A stretch of DNA of 11,701 bases from positions 1 to 11,701 of the forward strand of contig CAPNGW010000043.1 in the NCBI GenBank assembly GCA_948665105.1, written 5' to 3'. Source of the DNA: an uncultured Lachnospiraceae bacterium. Its GTDB lineage: Bacteria > Bacillota > Clostridia > Lachnospirales > Lachnospiraceae. This document shows positions 1 to 6,711 of this stretch, piece after piece. The notes under the pieces were generated by a model, which did not search any database, was not told the DNA's origin, and saw only the letters and a program-made list of their open reading frames with translations. A program made the translations under genes and the position numbers. The first letter of the stretch is position 1. The number at the start of each line of letters is the position of its first letter.

Positions 1-512
1 ACGAGAATGGCATATACGGCTGCCTGAAGCATTTTCCGGGTCATGGGGCCACCCAGGGCGATACCCATGCAGGATACGCCTACACCGACAAAACCCTGGA
101 GGAATTGAAGGAGTGCGAGCTGATTCCATTTCAGAGAGGGATTGAGGAGGATGTGGAGTTTATCATGGTGGGCCACATTTCACTGCCCAATGTGACCGGG
201 GACGATATGCCTGCCTCCCTGTCCCGGGGATTGGTGACAGATTTGCTCCGAAGGGAGATGGGCTATGAGGGGATTGTCATCACCGATGCCCTGGACATGG
301 GAGCAATTTCCAAGAACTATTCCTCACAGGAAGCAGCGGTACTGGCCGTTGAGGCCGGGGTGGATATACTGCTGATGCCCAAGGATTTGGAGGATGCCTA
401 TCAGGGCCTTTTGGCTGCCGTGAAGGAGGGAAGTATCTCCCAGGATAGGATTGACGAATCCCTGGGGCGGATTTTGAAAGTGAAAATGTTACTGTTCACC
501 CGTGACCAGTAA
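1..512 (+). CDS. GH3 family beta-N-acetylhexosaminidase, C-terminal part (NagZ-like), 5' end outside window
   Basis: The reading frame is open from base 3 to the TAA at 510-512, so about 169 codons of the C-terminal part are visible. It begins with the GH3/NagZ hallmark KHFPGHG, followed by a GDTH loop whose His codon is at 66-68. In NagZ-type enzymes this loop His acts with the Asp as the unusual acid/base. The nucleophile motif VITDALDMGAI follows, with the Asp codon at 285-287. The end (RILKVKMLLF) matches the usual close of the single (beta/alpha)8 catalytic domain, so the C-terminus looks complete and there is no second domain. The family removes terminal beta-linked GlcNAc, for instance from muropeptides or glycans. 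Whether it is secreted cannot be seen because the N-terminus is missing. The family call is firm; the exact substrate is inferred. Confidence 0.9.
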   Translation, partial: ENGIYGCLKHFPGHGATQGDTHAGYAYTDKTLEELKECELIPFQRGIEEDVEFIMVGHISLPNVTGDDMPASLSRGLVTDLLRREMGYEGIVITDALDMGAISKNYSSQEAAVLAVEAGVDILLMPKDLEDAYQGLLAAVKEGSISQDRIDESLGRILKVKMLLFTRDQ

Positions 513-517
513 CCTTC

Positions 518-555
518 GCAAATCCATCTTAAATTCGCTTCGCGAATGGATTTGC
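518..555. repeat. Compound hairpin at the junction between the hexosaminidase gene and the Rpn remnant
   Basis: GCAAATCCAT (518-527) is the exact reverse complement of ATGGATTTGC (546-555). Between them lies a smaller palindrome, ATTCGC-TTC-GCGAAT (533-547), whose last two bases overlap the outer arm. Together they can fold as one stem with a bulge. It begins 6 bp after the hexosaminidase stop codon and its right arm contains the first ATG of the following frame. No T-run follows, so it is a poor intrinsic terminator. It may instead be a REP-like palindrome or the scar of a rearrangement. Confidence 0.6.
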
Positions 556-1106
556 TCACTCCATTATCAGAGGCCTTCGAGAAGCCTACGGATGAGCCGG
601 AGGTTGAGCTTTGTGTGACGGTCTTAAATATCAATCCGGGGAATAACCGGGAGCTGATGGAAAGCTGTCGGCTATTGAAGGAATATATGCTTTACGTGGA
701 AAGAGTACGAAGTTATGCCAAGGAGATACCCATCCGGGAGGCGGTGGACCGTGCGGTGACAGACAGCATCCGTGATGGGATATTAGTGGAGTTTCTGACA
801 AAGTATAGAGCGGAGGCGATAGAAGTGAGTATATTTGAATATGATGAGGAAACCCATATGCGTCAAGAGAGGGAGGAAAACCGAGAGCTTGGCCGTGAAG
901 AGGGGCGCGAAGAAGACCGTATGGAAGGCGAATGGACAAAACTGGTTTCTCTGGTAAAGAAGAAGCTGGCAAAGGGTTTGAATGCCACCGCCATTGCCGA
1001 TATGTTAGAGGAGCCGGAGCCTTTCATCAAAGAGCTGATAAAATTGATAGAGGACAATCCAGGAAAAACGGAGCAGGAGCTGGGCAAACTATACAAAGAT
1101 AAGTAA
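546..1106 (+). pseudogene. C-terminal remnant of an Rpn/PD-(D/E)XK nuclease (transposase-like) family protein
   Basis: The 186-codon frame matches only the C-terminal half of the Rpn-type PD-(D/E)XK proteins abundant in Lachnospiraceae. It starts near the typical LS(E/D)AF...EPEVEL segment. It continues with VLNINPGNNRELMESC (about residues 26-41), the helical EAVDRAVTDSIRDGIL segment, EYDEETHMRQERE, and a charged Glu/Arg/Gly tail (about 105-130). The N-terminal domain, which would hold the PD-(D/E)XK catalytic residues, is absent: upstream there is only a 33-bp gap before the hexosaminidase gene. The first ATG lies in the right arm of a hairpin and has no Shine-Dalgarno sequence, so translation from it is doubtful. 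The frame is in phase with the upstream gene but separated by its TAA. Full-length relatives are linked to recombination-promoting DNA cleavage; this copy should lack that activity. A short expressed protein cannot be excluded. Confidence 0.72.
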
Positions 1107-1107
1107 A

Positions 1108-1276
1108 ATAGAAAGACCGCTTCGAAAAAAGATACTATCCTGACAGACGCGCTTTCGCTCAGCTCAAGACGCAGCGGACACTAAGTTCGCTCGCCTCGCG
1201 TGGGGCAGCTCCCTAAGTGCCGGCGTCTTTCAATGGTCTGTCAGGATAGCATCTTTTTCCCGGGGCGTTTTTCTAT
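1108..1276. repeat. Long imperfect inverted repeat, MITE/REP-like, possibly a bidirectional terminator
   Basis: Two 41-nt arms (1108-1148 and 1236-1276) align in inverted orientation without gaps. The inner 23 nt match at 22 positions (core CTATCCTGACAGAC), and the outermost 7 nt (ATAGAAA) match perfectly. The 87-nt centre is rich in CG-containing motifs, has TTCGCTC twice and can form smaller hairpins (AGACGC 1145-1150 with GCGTCT 1223-1228). On both strands the inner stem runs into five or six T residues, as a bidirectional terminator would, and the element lies between converging genes. No transposase or clear target duplication is visible. It could be a non-autonomous mobile or REP-type element that also stops transcription. 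Confidence 0.65.
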
Positions 1277-1360
1277 CCTGCCGCTTGGGGTGTTTTGTTT
1301 TGTAAATCCACATACTGAATGGTTACTGTCATAACGAACTGTTAGATACCCCTTGTTATA

Positions 1361-2737
1361 TTACAGATTCAGTGACAATGGCCCCATAACCGGAATGGCA
1401 CGTCCCGCCTCATCGGTAATATTGCAGGGGCAGTCCGGGGCGTACCCGTAATAAAGCTGGCAGCCGGAAAGCATGTCCGGTGTGGCCGAAAGAAAGAGAG
1501 ATACGGTATCCTGCTCCAAGGTAATCTTGTAAACGTATTGGGGAATTTGTTCTGGGTCGTTGCTTATAACCTCAAAGCCCATGGGACGTCCCTGGGCAGT
1601 GAGGGAGCCGTGTAAATTGCAGTATTTCAGCTTGATAACCACGTATTCGCTAAGAGGATCAATTTCACACCGGCAGTTATCCAGCCAGTAGCGCTCCAGC
1701 CGGGGAGCGGCCAGACAGCCCCGGCTATCCTCCCCGAAAACCAGATGATACATGGCCTCGGCAGCCTCGGCCCCCAGCTGCCACTGTCCTTCACTGTCAA
1801 GGTGGATGGCGTCATCCAGGCATTTTGTCACGGAGGCCACCGTATCAAGATTCTCAACCTTCTCATGCAGCAGGCGCTGTTGCTCCTGAATACATTTCCA
1901 CCAATCACAATATTTTCTGGAAGGACGTGAGATGGTCCGGCCAATCTGTACCTGCACAACAGGAAGGTCTTCGGCAATATCCCGCCGGCATGCATCTACG
2001 AAATCCATCATATTATCCGTGTACTTATCATGTAAAAGCTCCTCCGCGTCAGAACAGCCCTGATACCAGAACATTCCCCGGACACGATTTCCGTTTTCCT
2101 GAACCCGGGTCACCATGGCGGCATACAGATTTTTGTGAGGCCCCTCATCCTTGTACCTGGGATTCCAATGCTCCGCCAGATTGGTGCCGCCATGGGCACA
2201 GCATATGAGCCCCTGGGGCACTCCGGTATAGGCTTCCATGGAAAGGGCGAAGGACAGCCCGGGACCTGCACCCCACCAATCCGGCTTTGGTGTTCCACCC
2301 AAAAGGATGTGAACCTGGTAAAAGGAGCTGCCCAGATTGTGAAGGGAGGGTCTGGCAGCAGCCCAGTCATTGCAAAGGTATAAAGCACGGACATCCTCTC
2401 TGGGGATAAAGTCGAAATCCCGCCGGGAAAGCTTGGCACAGCCCTCCATGTTGGATTGCCCCGCCAGAATCCACAGGTCTCCCACATAAATATGTTCATA
2501 GCACTCACTGCCAATGGTCAGCGTATACGGGCCACCCACAGGGATTCCGGTGAGGCGGTAGGTCTCATTACTGACAGCTTTCACCGTAGCAGAGCCCCCG
2601 GTAATATCTGAGTGAGAAAGAGAGCTGTTCTCAGGACGATAGGTTACCATTCCTGGTTTTTCCGATGATGAGAAATAAATATCACAGACATTGTGCTCAT
2701 TTCGCTGCATCACCATTCCGTTTTTGATTCCTTTCAT
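1361..2737 (-). CDS. Sialate O-acetylesterase-like SGNH hydrolase (SASA family), cytoplasmic
   Basis: The 458-residue product has a short N-terminal beta domain starting with the NGMVMQR segment that is common in sialate O-acetylesterases. The SGNH-type hydrolase blocks follow: GQSNM at residues 93-97 (nucleophile Ser95), GGTN at 183-186, WYQGCSDA at 224-231, and the catalytic pair in DDAIH (Asp309 and His312). The family removes O-acetyl groups from sialic acids or other sugars such as acetylated xylo- or manno-oligosaccharides. No signal peptide is seen, so it probably acts in the cytoplasm on imported sugars. The usual WYQGES/WYQGEN block has Cys228 in place of the Glu. The start at 2737 has AAGGA about 12 nt upstream on the minus strand. 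No convincing minus-strand promoter was found in the divergent region. It points away from the LacI-type gene, and its place in the same regulon is inferred from position only. Confidence 0.83.
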   Translation of the reverse strand: MKGIKNGMVMQRNEHNVCDIYFSSSEKPGMVTYRPENSSLSHSDITGGSATVKAVSNETYRLTGIPVGGPYTLTIGSECYEHIYVGDLWILAGQSNMEGCAKLSRRDFDFIPREDVRALYLCNDWAAARPSLHNLGSSFYQVHILLGGTPKPDWWGAGPGLSFALSMEAYTGVPQGLICCAHGGTNLAEHWNPRYKDEGPHKNLYAAMVTRVQENGNRVRGMFWYQGCSDAEELLHDKYTDNMMDFVDACRRDIAEDLPVVQVQIGRTISRPSRKYCDWWKCIQEQQRLLHEKVENLDTVASVTKCLDDAIHLDSEGQWQLGAEAAEAMYHLVFGEDSRGCLAAPRLERYWLDNCRCEIDPLSEYVVIKLKYCNLHGSLTAQGRPMGFEVISNDPEQIPQYVYKITLEQDTVSLFLSATPDMLSGCQLYYGYAPDCPCNITDEAGRAIPVMGPLSLNL

Positions 2738-2827
2738 GTTATAAAATCATCCTTTCTGTTTGCATGTTTTATTTGTGACAATAGAATCCTCCTGGCAGGT
2801 GTAAGCTATTGCCCAAAAGTACCTTGG

Positions 2828-2856
2828 TTGACAAATCAGGGAAGAGAAAATATAAT
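2828..2856 (+). promoter_or_regulatory. Consensus sigma-A-type promoter of the LacI-family regulator
   Basis: TTGACA (2828-2833) and TATAAT (2851-2856) are separated by 17 bp, a perfect match to the housekeeping promoter. Transcription would start near 2863, about 35 nt before the regulator's ATG. The 16-bp palindrome found at the next promoter is absent here, so no autoregulatory site is evident. Confidence 0.85.
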
Positions 2857-2880
2857 AGTGGTAAATTTTGTATTTTAAAT

Positions 2881-2892
2881 GGGAAGGGGGGC
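2881..2892 (+). promoter_or_regulatory. Ribosome binding site fixing the start of the LacI-family regulator
   Basis: GGGAAGGGGGGC lies about 7 nt before ATG 2899. The frame is open further upstream, with an ATG at 2809, but that ATG precedes the promoter at 2828-2856. The protein also has the family's standard N-terminus (ATIKDVAKLSG) only when started at 2899. Confidence 0.75.
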
Positions 2893-2898
2893 ATATAC

Positions 2899-3921
2899 AT
2901 GGCTACCATCAAAGATGTTGCCAAATTATCAGGTTATTCTGTGGCCGCTGTGTCCAAGTATTTGAAAAACCCAACCAGTGTTCGGGCCACAACCAAAGAG
3001 CAGATTGAGAAAGCAATCTGTGAGCTGGATTACTGTCCCAGCACACAGGCCCGGGCACTAAGAAGCGGCAAAACAGGGATGATTTCTATTATCAGTCCCA
3101 ATATCACCAATCCATTCTTTGCAGAATTGTTCACGGCCATCCAGCAAAAGGCCAGTGAATATGGATATACGGCTTTGCTTCAGACCATTCCGGATATACG
3201 TAACGAACAGAATTCTGTGGTTTCACGCTCCTTTGCGGTTTCCTCCATTCAGCGTGTGGATGGGATTATCGTATGCTTTCCCGATGATGAAACACTGGTG
3301 CAGCACTTAAGAGAGCAGTGGAAGAATGTTCCCATTGCGCTGATGTCCTGGGATGAGGAGAAGGAAATTCCCATCAATCTGGTGGTCAATGTGGAGCTTG
3401 GCATGTACGAGGCCGCCAAATATCTCATTGAGATTGGTCATCAGGTCATCGGGTATATCGGTGCGCCGGGGAACAGCATCACCTCCGAGCAGAAGCAGAA
3501 GGGCTTTGTCCATGCCATGGAGGAAGCCGGACTTTCGGTTTTACCTGAATTAAGGTATCACGCTTCTTACTCTCTGGAGACCGGTTACCAGGCAGCACAG
3601 AAATTCCACAGAAGCAGTCCGCGTCCCACGGCAGTTCTCACGGAAGCGGATATTTTTGCCATCGGTTTTATTAAATACTGCCATAAAAACAATATAGCCA
3701 TACCGGGTGAGGCCGCTGTCGTGGGGTTTGACGATATTCCCATGGCGGCTATGTATCATCCTCCCATTTCCACCGTTCAGCTTCCCATTCGGGAAATCGG
3801 TGAAAAAGCCATGGAATCACTTTGCCATGTGCTGCAGAATGACAGTCACGCAAGGATTACCGCAAGCTATACTCCCAGGCTGATTGTGCGAGATTCCACC
3901 AGCCTGGCGGATACGGAGTAA
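2899..3921 (+). CDS. LacI/GalR-family transcriptional regulator
   Basis: The 340-residue protein, a normal length for the family, starts with the canonical LacI helix-turn-helix: TIKDVAKLSGYSVAAVSKYL at residues 3-22. The hinge segment (QARALRSGKTG, about 50-60) follows, with Leu54 at the place of the leucine that wedges into the central CpG of PurR/LacI operators. The rest is a periplasmic-binding-protein-like effector domain (IISPNITNPFFAEL onward; VVGFDDIPMA near the C-terminus), which in this family usually binds a sugar or sugar phosphate. It is transcribed from its own consensus promoter. It lies 153 bp upstream of a transport and sugar-catabolism operon whose promoter contains a CpG-centred palindrome, so it is most likely that operon's repressor, relieved by a mannoside-derived sugar. 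No intrinsic terminator follows it. The target and effector are inferred; the family is certain. Confidence 0.92.
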   Translation: MATIKDVAKLSGYSVAAVSKYLKNPTSVRATTKEQIEKAICELDYCPSTQARALRSGKTGMISIISPNITNPFFAELFTAIQQKASEYGYTALLQTIPDIRNEQNSVVSRSFAVSSIQRVDGIIVCFPDDETLVQHLREQWKNVPIALMSWDEEKEIPINLVVNVELGMYEAAKYLIEIGHQVIGYIGAPGNSITSEQKQKGFVHAMEEAGLSVLPELRYHASYSLETGYQAAQKFHRSSPRPTAVLTEADIFAIGFIKYCHKNNIAIPGEAAVVGFDDIPMAAMYHPPISTVQLPIREIGEKAMESLCHVLQNDSHARITASYTPRLIVRDSTSLADTE

Positions 3922-3994
3922 GTCTAAAGGTCCTTTCTTACTATTTCGGCACTTTTTACAAAAATTTTGAAAAAATTCTGGAAGATATGTCATA

Positions 3995-4024
3995 TTGACT
4001 TTGTGTATCGATACACATTATAAT
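3995..4024 (+). promoter_or_regulatory. Promoter of the sugar-uptake and mannosidase operon
   Basis: TTGACT (3995-4000) and TATAAT (4019-4024) are separated by 18 bp. The predicted start, near 4031, leaves a leader of about 44 nt before ATG 4075, which is preceded by AAGGAG (4061-4066). A-tracts at about 3960-3976 upstream could stimulate it or bend the DNA. Confidence 0.8.
4002..4017. promoter_or_regulatory. Putative LacI-family operator, perfect 16-bp palindrome
   Basis: TGTGTATCGATACACA is a perfect palindrome with a central CpG, the form expected for a LacI/GalR-family dimer whose hinge leucines wedge into that step. It fills almost the whole spacer between the -35 and -10 boxes, so a bound repressor would block RNA polymerase. 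The gene for such a regulator ends 80 bp upstream. It does not fit the catabolite-repression (cre) consensus well, which favours a dedicated regulator over CcpA. Confidence 0.8.
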
Positions 4025-4074
4025 CTAACTAGCTTCAAAAGTCAATATCACAAGAAGAGAAAGGAGATTTTATT

Positions 4075-5766
4075 ATGAAAAAGAGGTTGCGGGTTTTGTT
4101 GGCAATGACGCTGGTGGCGTCGACTTTGATGTCTCTTACAGCTTGTTCGGGCGACAAGGGCGGGAAGGAATCGGGAAATAGTGGAAATTCCACAGAGAAT
4201 GAACAGGGAGGGAGCGTGGAGGACAAAACGGCAGATCCTTTCGGTAAGTATGAGGAGCCCCTTACTATCAATGTTGTACGTACCATGGATTCCACTGTTA
4301 CATTTAATGAGGACTACCCGGAAACCAAATCCTTGGAGGACAATGTGTGGTCCCATGCCTATGAGGACTATTTAAATATCAAATTAAATTATTTGTGGAC
4401 ACCCACCGGGGATGAGTACAACACAAAGTGGAATATGGCCATGTCCACCAAAGCTCTGCCGGATATGGGCTGGGTGGATGCTGCCACCTATATGCAGCTG
4501 GTGGAAGCAGACCTTGTGGAGGATATGACGGATGTATTTGAAGCGTATGCTTCTGACTATTACAAGGAGCAGGTGGAAGCAGACGGTGGTATTACCAGAG
4601 CCTTTATGACCTTTGAGGACCGGATGCTGGGTCTGCCCGTTACAGGCACAACGCCGGATTCCATCAACCTTTTATTTATCCGCAAGGATTGGCTGGATCA
4701 GGTGAATATGGATGCACCCAAGACCATAGATGAGCTGGTGGCAGTGGCAAAGGCCTTTAAGGATGCCAAGCTGGGCGGAGATGACACCTATGGCATCTGC
4801 ATGGGGCCTTACGAAATGGCCGGAGAATGTGACTGGGAGGGCTTCCTGAATGGTTACGGAGCCTACTACAATATCTGGGTGGATGACGGAAGCGGAAATC
4901 TGGTATACAGTACCACACAGCCGCAGATGCGGGAGGCGATTTTAAAGCTTCAGGAAATGTACGAAGCGGGGCTTATCAGCACCGATATGGCTGTAAATCC
5001 CAATGTTCGTGAGGATTTGGTGGCCGGAAAGGTGGGTATTGCGTACGGAACCTACTGGGCTCCCATCTCAGCCATTCAGAGCAGCTACAACAACGATGAA
5101 AATGCGGAATGGATGGTGTGCGAGCTGCCCACCGTGGATGGTTCAGATGCCACAACCCAGGCCTGGGGAAATGGCTCTCCCAGTCAGTTCTTCTTTGTCC
5201 GCAAGGGATATGAGCATCCGGAGGCAGCGGTGAAGATGATAAACCTTGGCTTTAAGCTTGATGTGGAGGAGCCTGCCACCTACAACTTCCATGAGGCGTC
5301 ACAGATTCAGGTGCAGCAGTACAGACTGGTGGCGTGCTGGGAGCCTTGGCGGAATATGCAGTCCTGCTACCGTGTCTGGGACGCCATTGCAAGCAAGGAT
5401 GAATCGAAGCTGGAAACTGTAAATGATAAAGATATGTATGAGATTGTTACGGGCTTTTTGGATGGGACCGTTGACAGAAGCCGCATCGGATACGCGCTGG
5501 TCAATGCGCCGGAGGCATCCACCTACTCCATCTGCGATGAAATGAACAAGGAGGGGCGCATTATTCTGAGCCAGTATACCACCATAACGCCTGCACATAT
5601 CAGCGAAAAGCTTGTCACCCTGGATAAGAAAGTGATGGATGCCATGCTCTCTGTGATTGGTGGGGATGACATTTCTGCCTTTGATGAGGCCATTGAATAT
5701 TGGAAAGCAAGCGGCGGAGAGGAGATTACCCAGGAGATTAATGAATGGTATAAGGCTGCCCGGTAA
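4075..5766 (+). CDS. Extracellular solute-binding lipoprotein of a carbohydrate ABC transporter (LplA-like)
   Basis: The 563-residue precursor begins with a typical lipoprotein signal: MKKR, a hydrophobic stretch and the lipobox LTAC, with Cys24 to be lipidated. A Gly/Ser/Asn/Glu-rich linker (about 25-50) follows. The mature part has the features of large family-1 sugar-binding proteins, such as LPDMGWVDAATYMQLVEADLVEDMTDVF (written here in part as motif region near residues 133-160) and an aromatic-rich sugar-binding body with many Trp and Tyr. The length fits the LplA/YtcQ group. It is the first gene of the operon, with AAGGAG 8 nt before the ATG, and is followed after 32 bp by two permease genes. 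It would capture an oligosaccharide outside the membrane. Given the downstream alpha-mannosidase, a mannoside-containing ligand is the best guess, but the ligand is not readable from the sequence. Confidence 0.92.
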   Translation: MKKRLRVLLAMTLVASTLMSLTACSGDKGGKESGNSGNSTENEQGGSVEDKTADPFGKYEEPLTINVVRTMDSTVTFNEDYPETKSLEDNVWSHAYEDYLNIKLNYLWTPTGDEYNTKWNMAMSTKALPDMGWVDAATYMQLVEADLVEDMTDVFEAYASDYYKEQVEADGGITRAFMTFEDRMLGLPVTGTTPDSINLLFIRKDWLDQVNMDAPKTIDELVAVAKAFKDAKLGGDDTYGICMGPYEMAGECDWEGFLNGYGAYYNIWVDDGSGNLVYSTTQPQMREAILKLQEMYEAGLISTDMAVNPNVREDLVAGKVGIAYGTYWAPISAIQSSYNNDENAEWMVCELPTVDGSDATTQAWGNGSPSQFFFVRKGYEHPEAAVKMINLGFKLDVEEPATYNFHEASQIQVQQYRLVACWEPWRNMQSCYRVWDAIASKDESKLETVNDKDMYEIVTGFLDGTVDRSRIGYALVNAPEASTYSICDEMNKEGRIILSQYTTITPAHISEKLVTLDKKVMDAMLSVIGGDDISAFDEAIEYWKASGGEEITQEINEWYKAAR

Positions 5767-5798
5767 GCATCATATTTTGCATTAAATGGAGGTTCAAT

Positions 5799-6695
5799 AT
5801 GTTAAATAAAGGAAAATATGTCCGTTCCTTACATCTGATGATGGTCTTGCCGGTGCTTTTTATCCTTATATACAATTATCTGCCCATGTTTGGTGTAGTC
5901 ATCGCATTTCAGGATTTTAATGCGGCAAAGGGAATCTTCCAGTCGGAGTGGGTTGGACTTGCGAATTTCCAGACACTTTTCCGTGATCCGGATTTCCTGC
6001 AGGTTCTTATTAACACCCTGGTGATTTCCTTTGCAAAAATGGTGGCGGGGCTGGTGGTACCCTTGGTGGTGGCTCTAATGCTCAACGAAGTGCTTTCCAG
6101 CATATTTAAGCGTCTGACCCAGACCATTATCTACATGCCCTATTTTGTTTCCTGGGTTATGATGGCGGCAATTATTATCAGTATTCTGTCTCCCAATGGG
6201 GGACTCCTGAATCAGGTTTTGGGGATTTTTGGAATAGAGCCAATCTATTTTCTGGGGAATGACTCCATATTTCGGGAAATTATTGTGGTGACCCATGTCT
6301 GGAAGGAGTTTGGATGGAATACCATTATATTTTTGGCGGCATTGGCCGGGATTGATGCAGCCCTTTATGAGGCGGCCATTGTGGATGGCGCCGGACGGTT
6401 TGCTCAGATGAGGCATGTGACCCTTCCCGGTATTGCACCCACTATTATTCTGGTGGCGGTATTGAGCCTTGGAAATATCCTCAATGCAGGCTTTGAGCAG
6501 ATTTACAATCTGATTAGCCCCCTGACCATGCACAGTGGGGATATTCTTGATACCTTTGTGTATCGGTACGGTATGGAGCAGTGGCAGTTTGACATTGCCA
6601 CTGCAGCAGGGCTGTTCAAATCTGTCATCTCCTGTATTATGCTGATTTTCTCCTACTGGCTGGCAAAAAAGCTGACGGGCTACAAAGTTATCTGA
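5799..6695 (+). CDS. Carbohydrate ABC transporter permease, LplB-type
   Basis: The product is a 298-residue integral membrane protein with about six hydrophobic segments, the first at about residues 13-36 and others near 70-95, 110-130 and 175-185. The binding-protein-dependent permease signature is at about 191-210: EAAIVDGA followed by the conserved TLP, the cytoplasmic loop that docks with the ATPase. The early segment around YNYLPMFGVVIAFQDF and the late DTFVYRYG motif are typical of the LplB group that works with large lipoprotein binding proteins. TGGAGG lies 6 nt before the ATG. The stop codon is followed within a few bases by the second permease gene, so the two are surely cotranscribed and form the heterodimeric channel. 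Confidence 0.92.
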   Translation: MLNKGKYVRSLHLMMVLPVLFILIYNYLPMFGVVIAFQDFNAAKGIFQSEWVGLANFQTLFRDPDFLQVLINTLVISFAKMVAGLVVPLVVALMLNEVLSSIFKRLTQTIIYMPYFVSWVMMAAIIISILSPNGGLLNQVLGIFGIEPIYFLGNDSIFREIIVVTHVWKEFGWNTIIFLAALAGIDAALYEAAIVDGAGRFAQMRHVTLPGIAPTIILVAVLSLGNILNAGFEQIYNLISPLTMHSGDILDTFVYRYGMEQWQFDIATAAGLFKSVISCIMLIFSYWLAKKLTGYKVI

Positions 6696-6702
6696 AGGGG
6701 GG
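6696..6702 (+). promoter_or_regulatory. Ribosome binding site deciding the second permease start
   Basis: AGGGGGG directly touches the first in-frame ATG (6703) but lies 9 nt before the next in-frame ATG (6712). The second ATG therefore has the workable spacing and is taken as the start. Confidence 0.6.
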
Positions 6703-6711
6703 ATGAAAGCG

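Larger units (their letters stand above)
3992..4048. repeat. 11-bp inverted repeat spanning the operon promoter
   Basis: ATATTGACTTT (3992-4002) is exactly repeated as its reverse complement, AAAGTCAATAT (4038-4048). The left arm covers the -35 box and the right arm lies in the 5' leader, with the operator palindrome and the -10 box between them. The left arm is upstream of the predicted transcript start, so the pair cannot form an RNA hairpin. If it matters, it acts at the DNA level. A shorter palindrome, ATATG-T-CATAT (3985-3995), abuts the left arm. Confidence 0.55.

Noticed and set aside
1277..1360. Short direct repeat ACTGT...ACTGT and weak symmetry near the end of the esterase gene
   Set aside because: The matches are only about 5 bp and no stable stem or coding frame is formed.
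2738..2827. Possible minus-strand promoter for the esterase gene
   Set aside because: Candidates such as CTTACA...TATTGT have poor boxes and a short spacer. None was clear enough to annotate.
3926..3936. AAAGG-T-CCTTT palindrome just after the regulator gene, considered as a terminator
   Set aside because: The single-base loop cannot form a stable hairpin, and no proper T-run follows directly.
6555..6569. Partial match to the operator (TTTGTGTATCGGTAC) inside the first permease gene
   Set aside because: The second half of the palindrome is missing, and the bases encode the FVYRY segment of a motif conserved in LplB-type permeases, so the likeness is probably chance.
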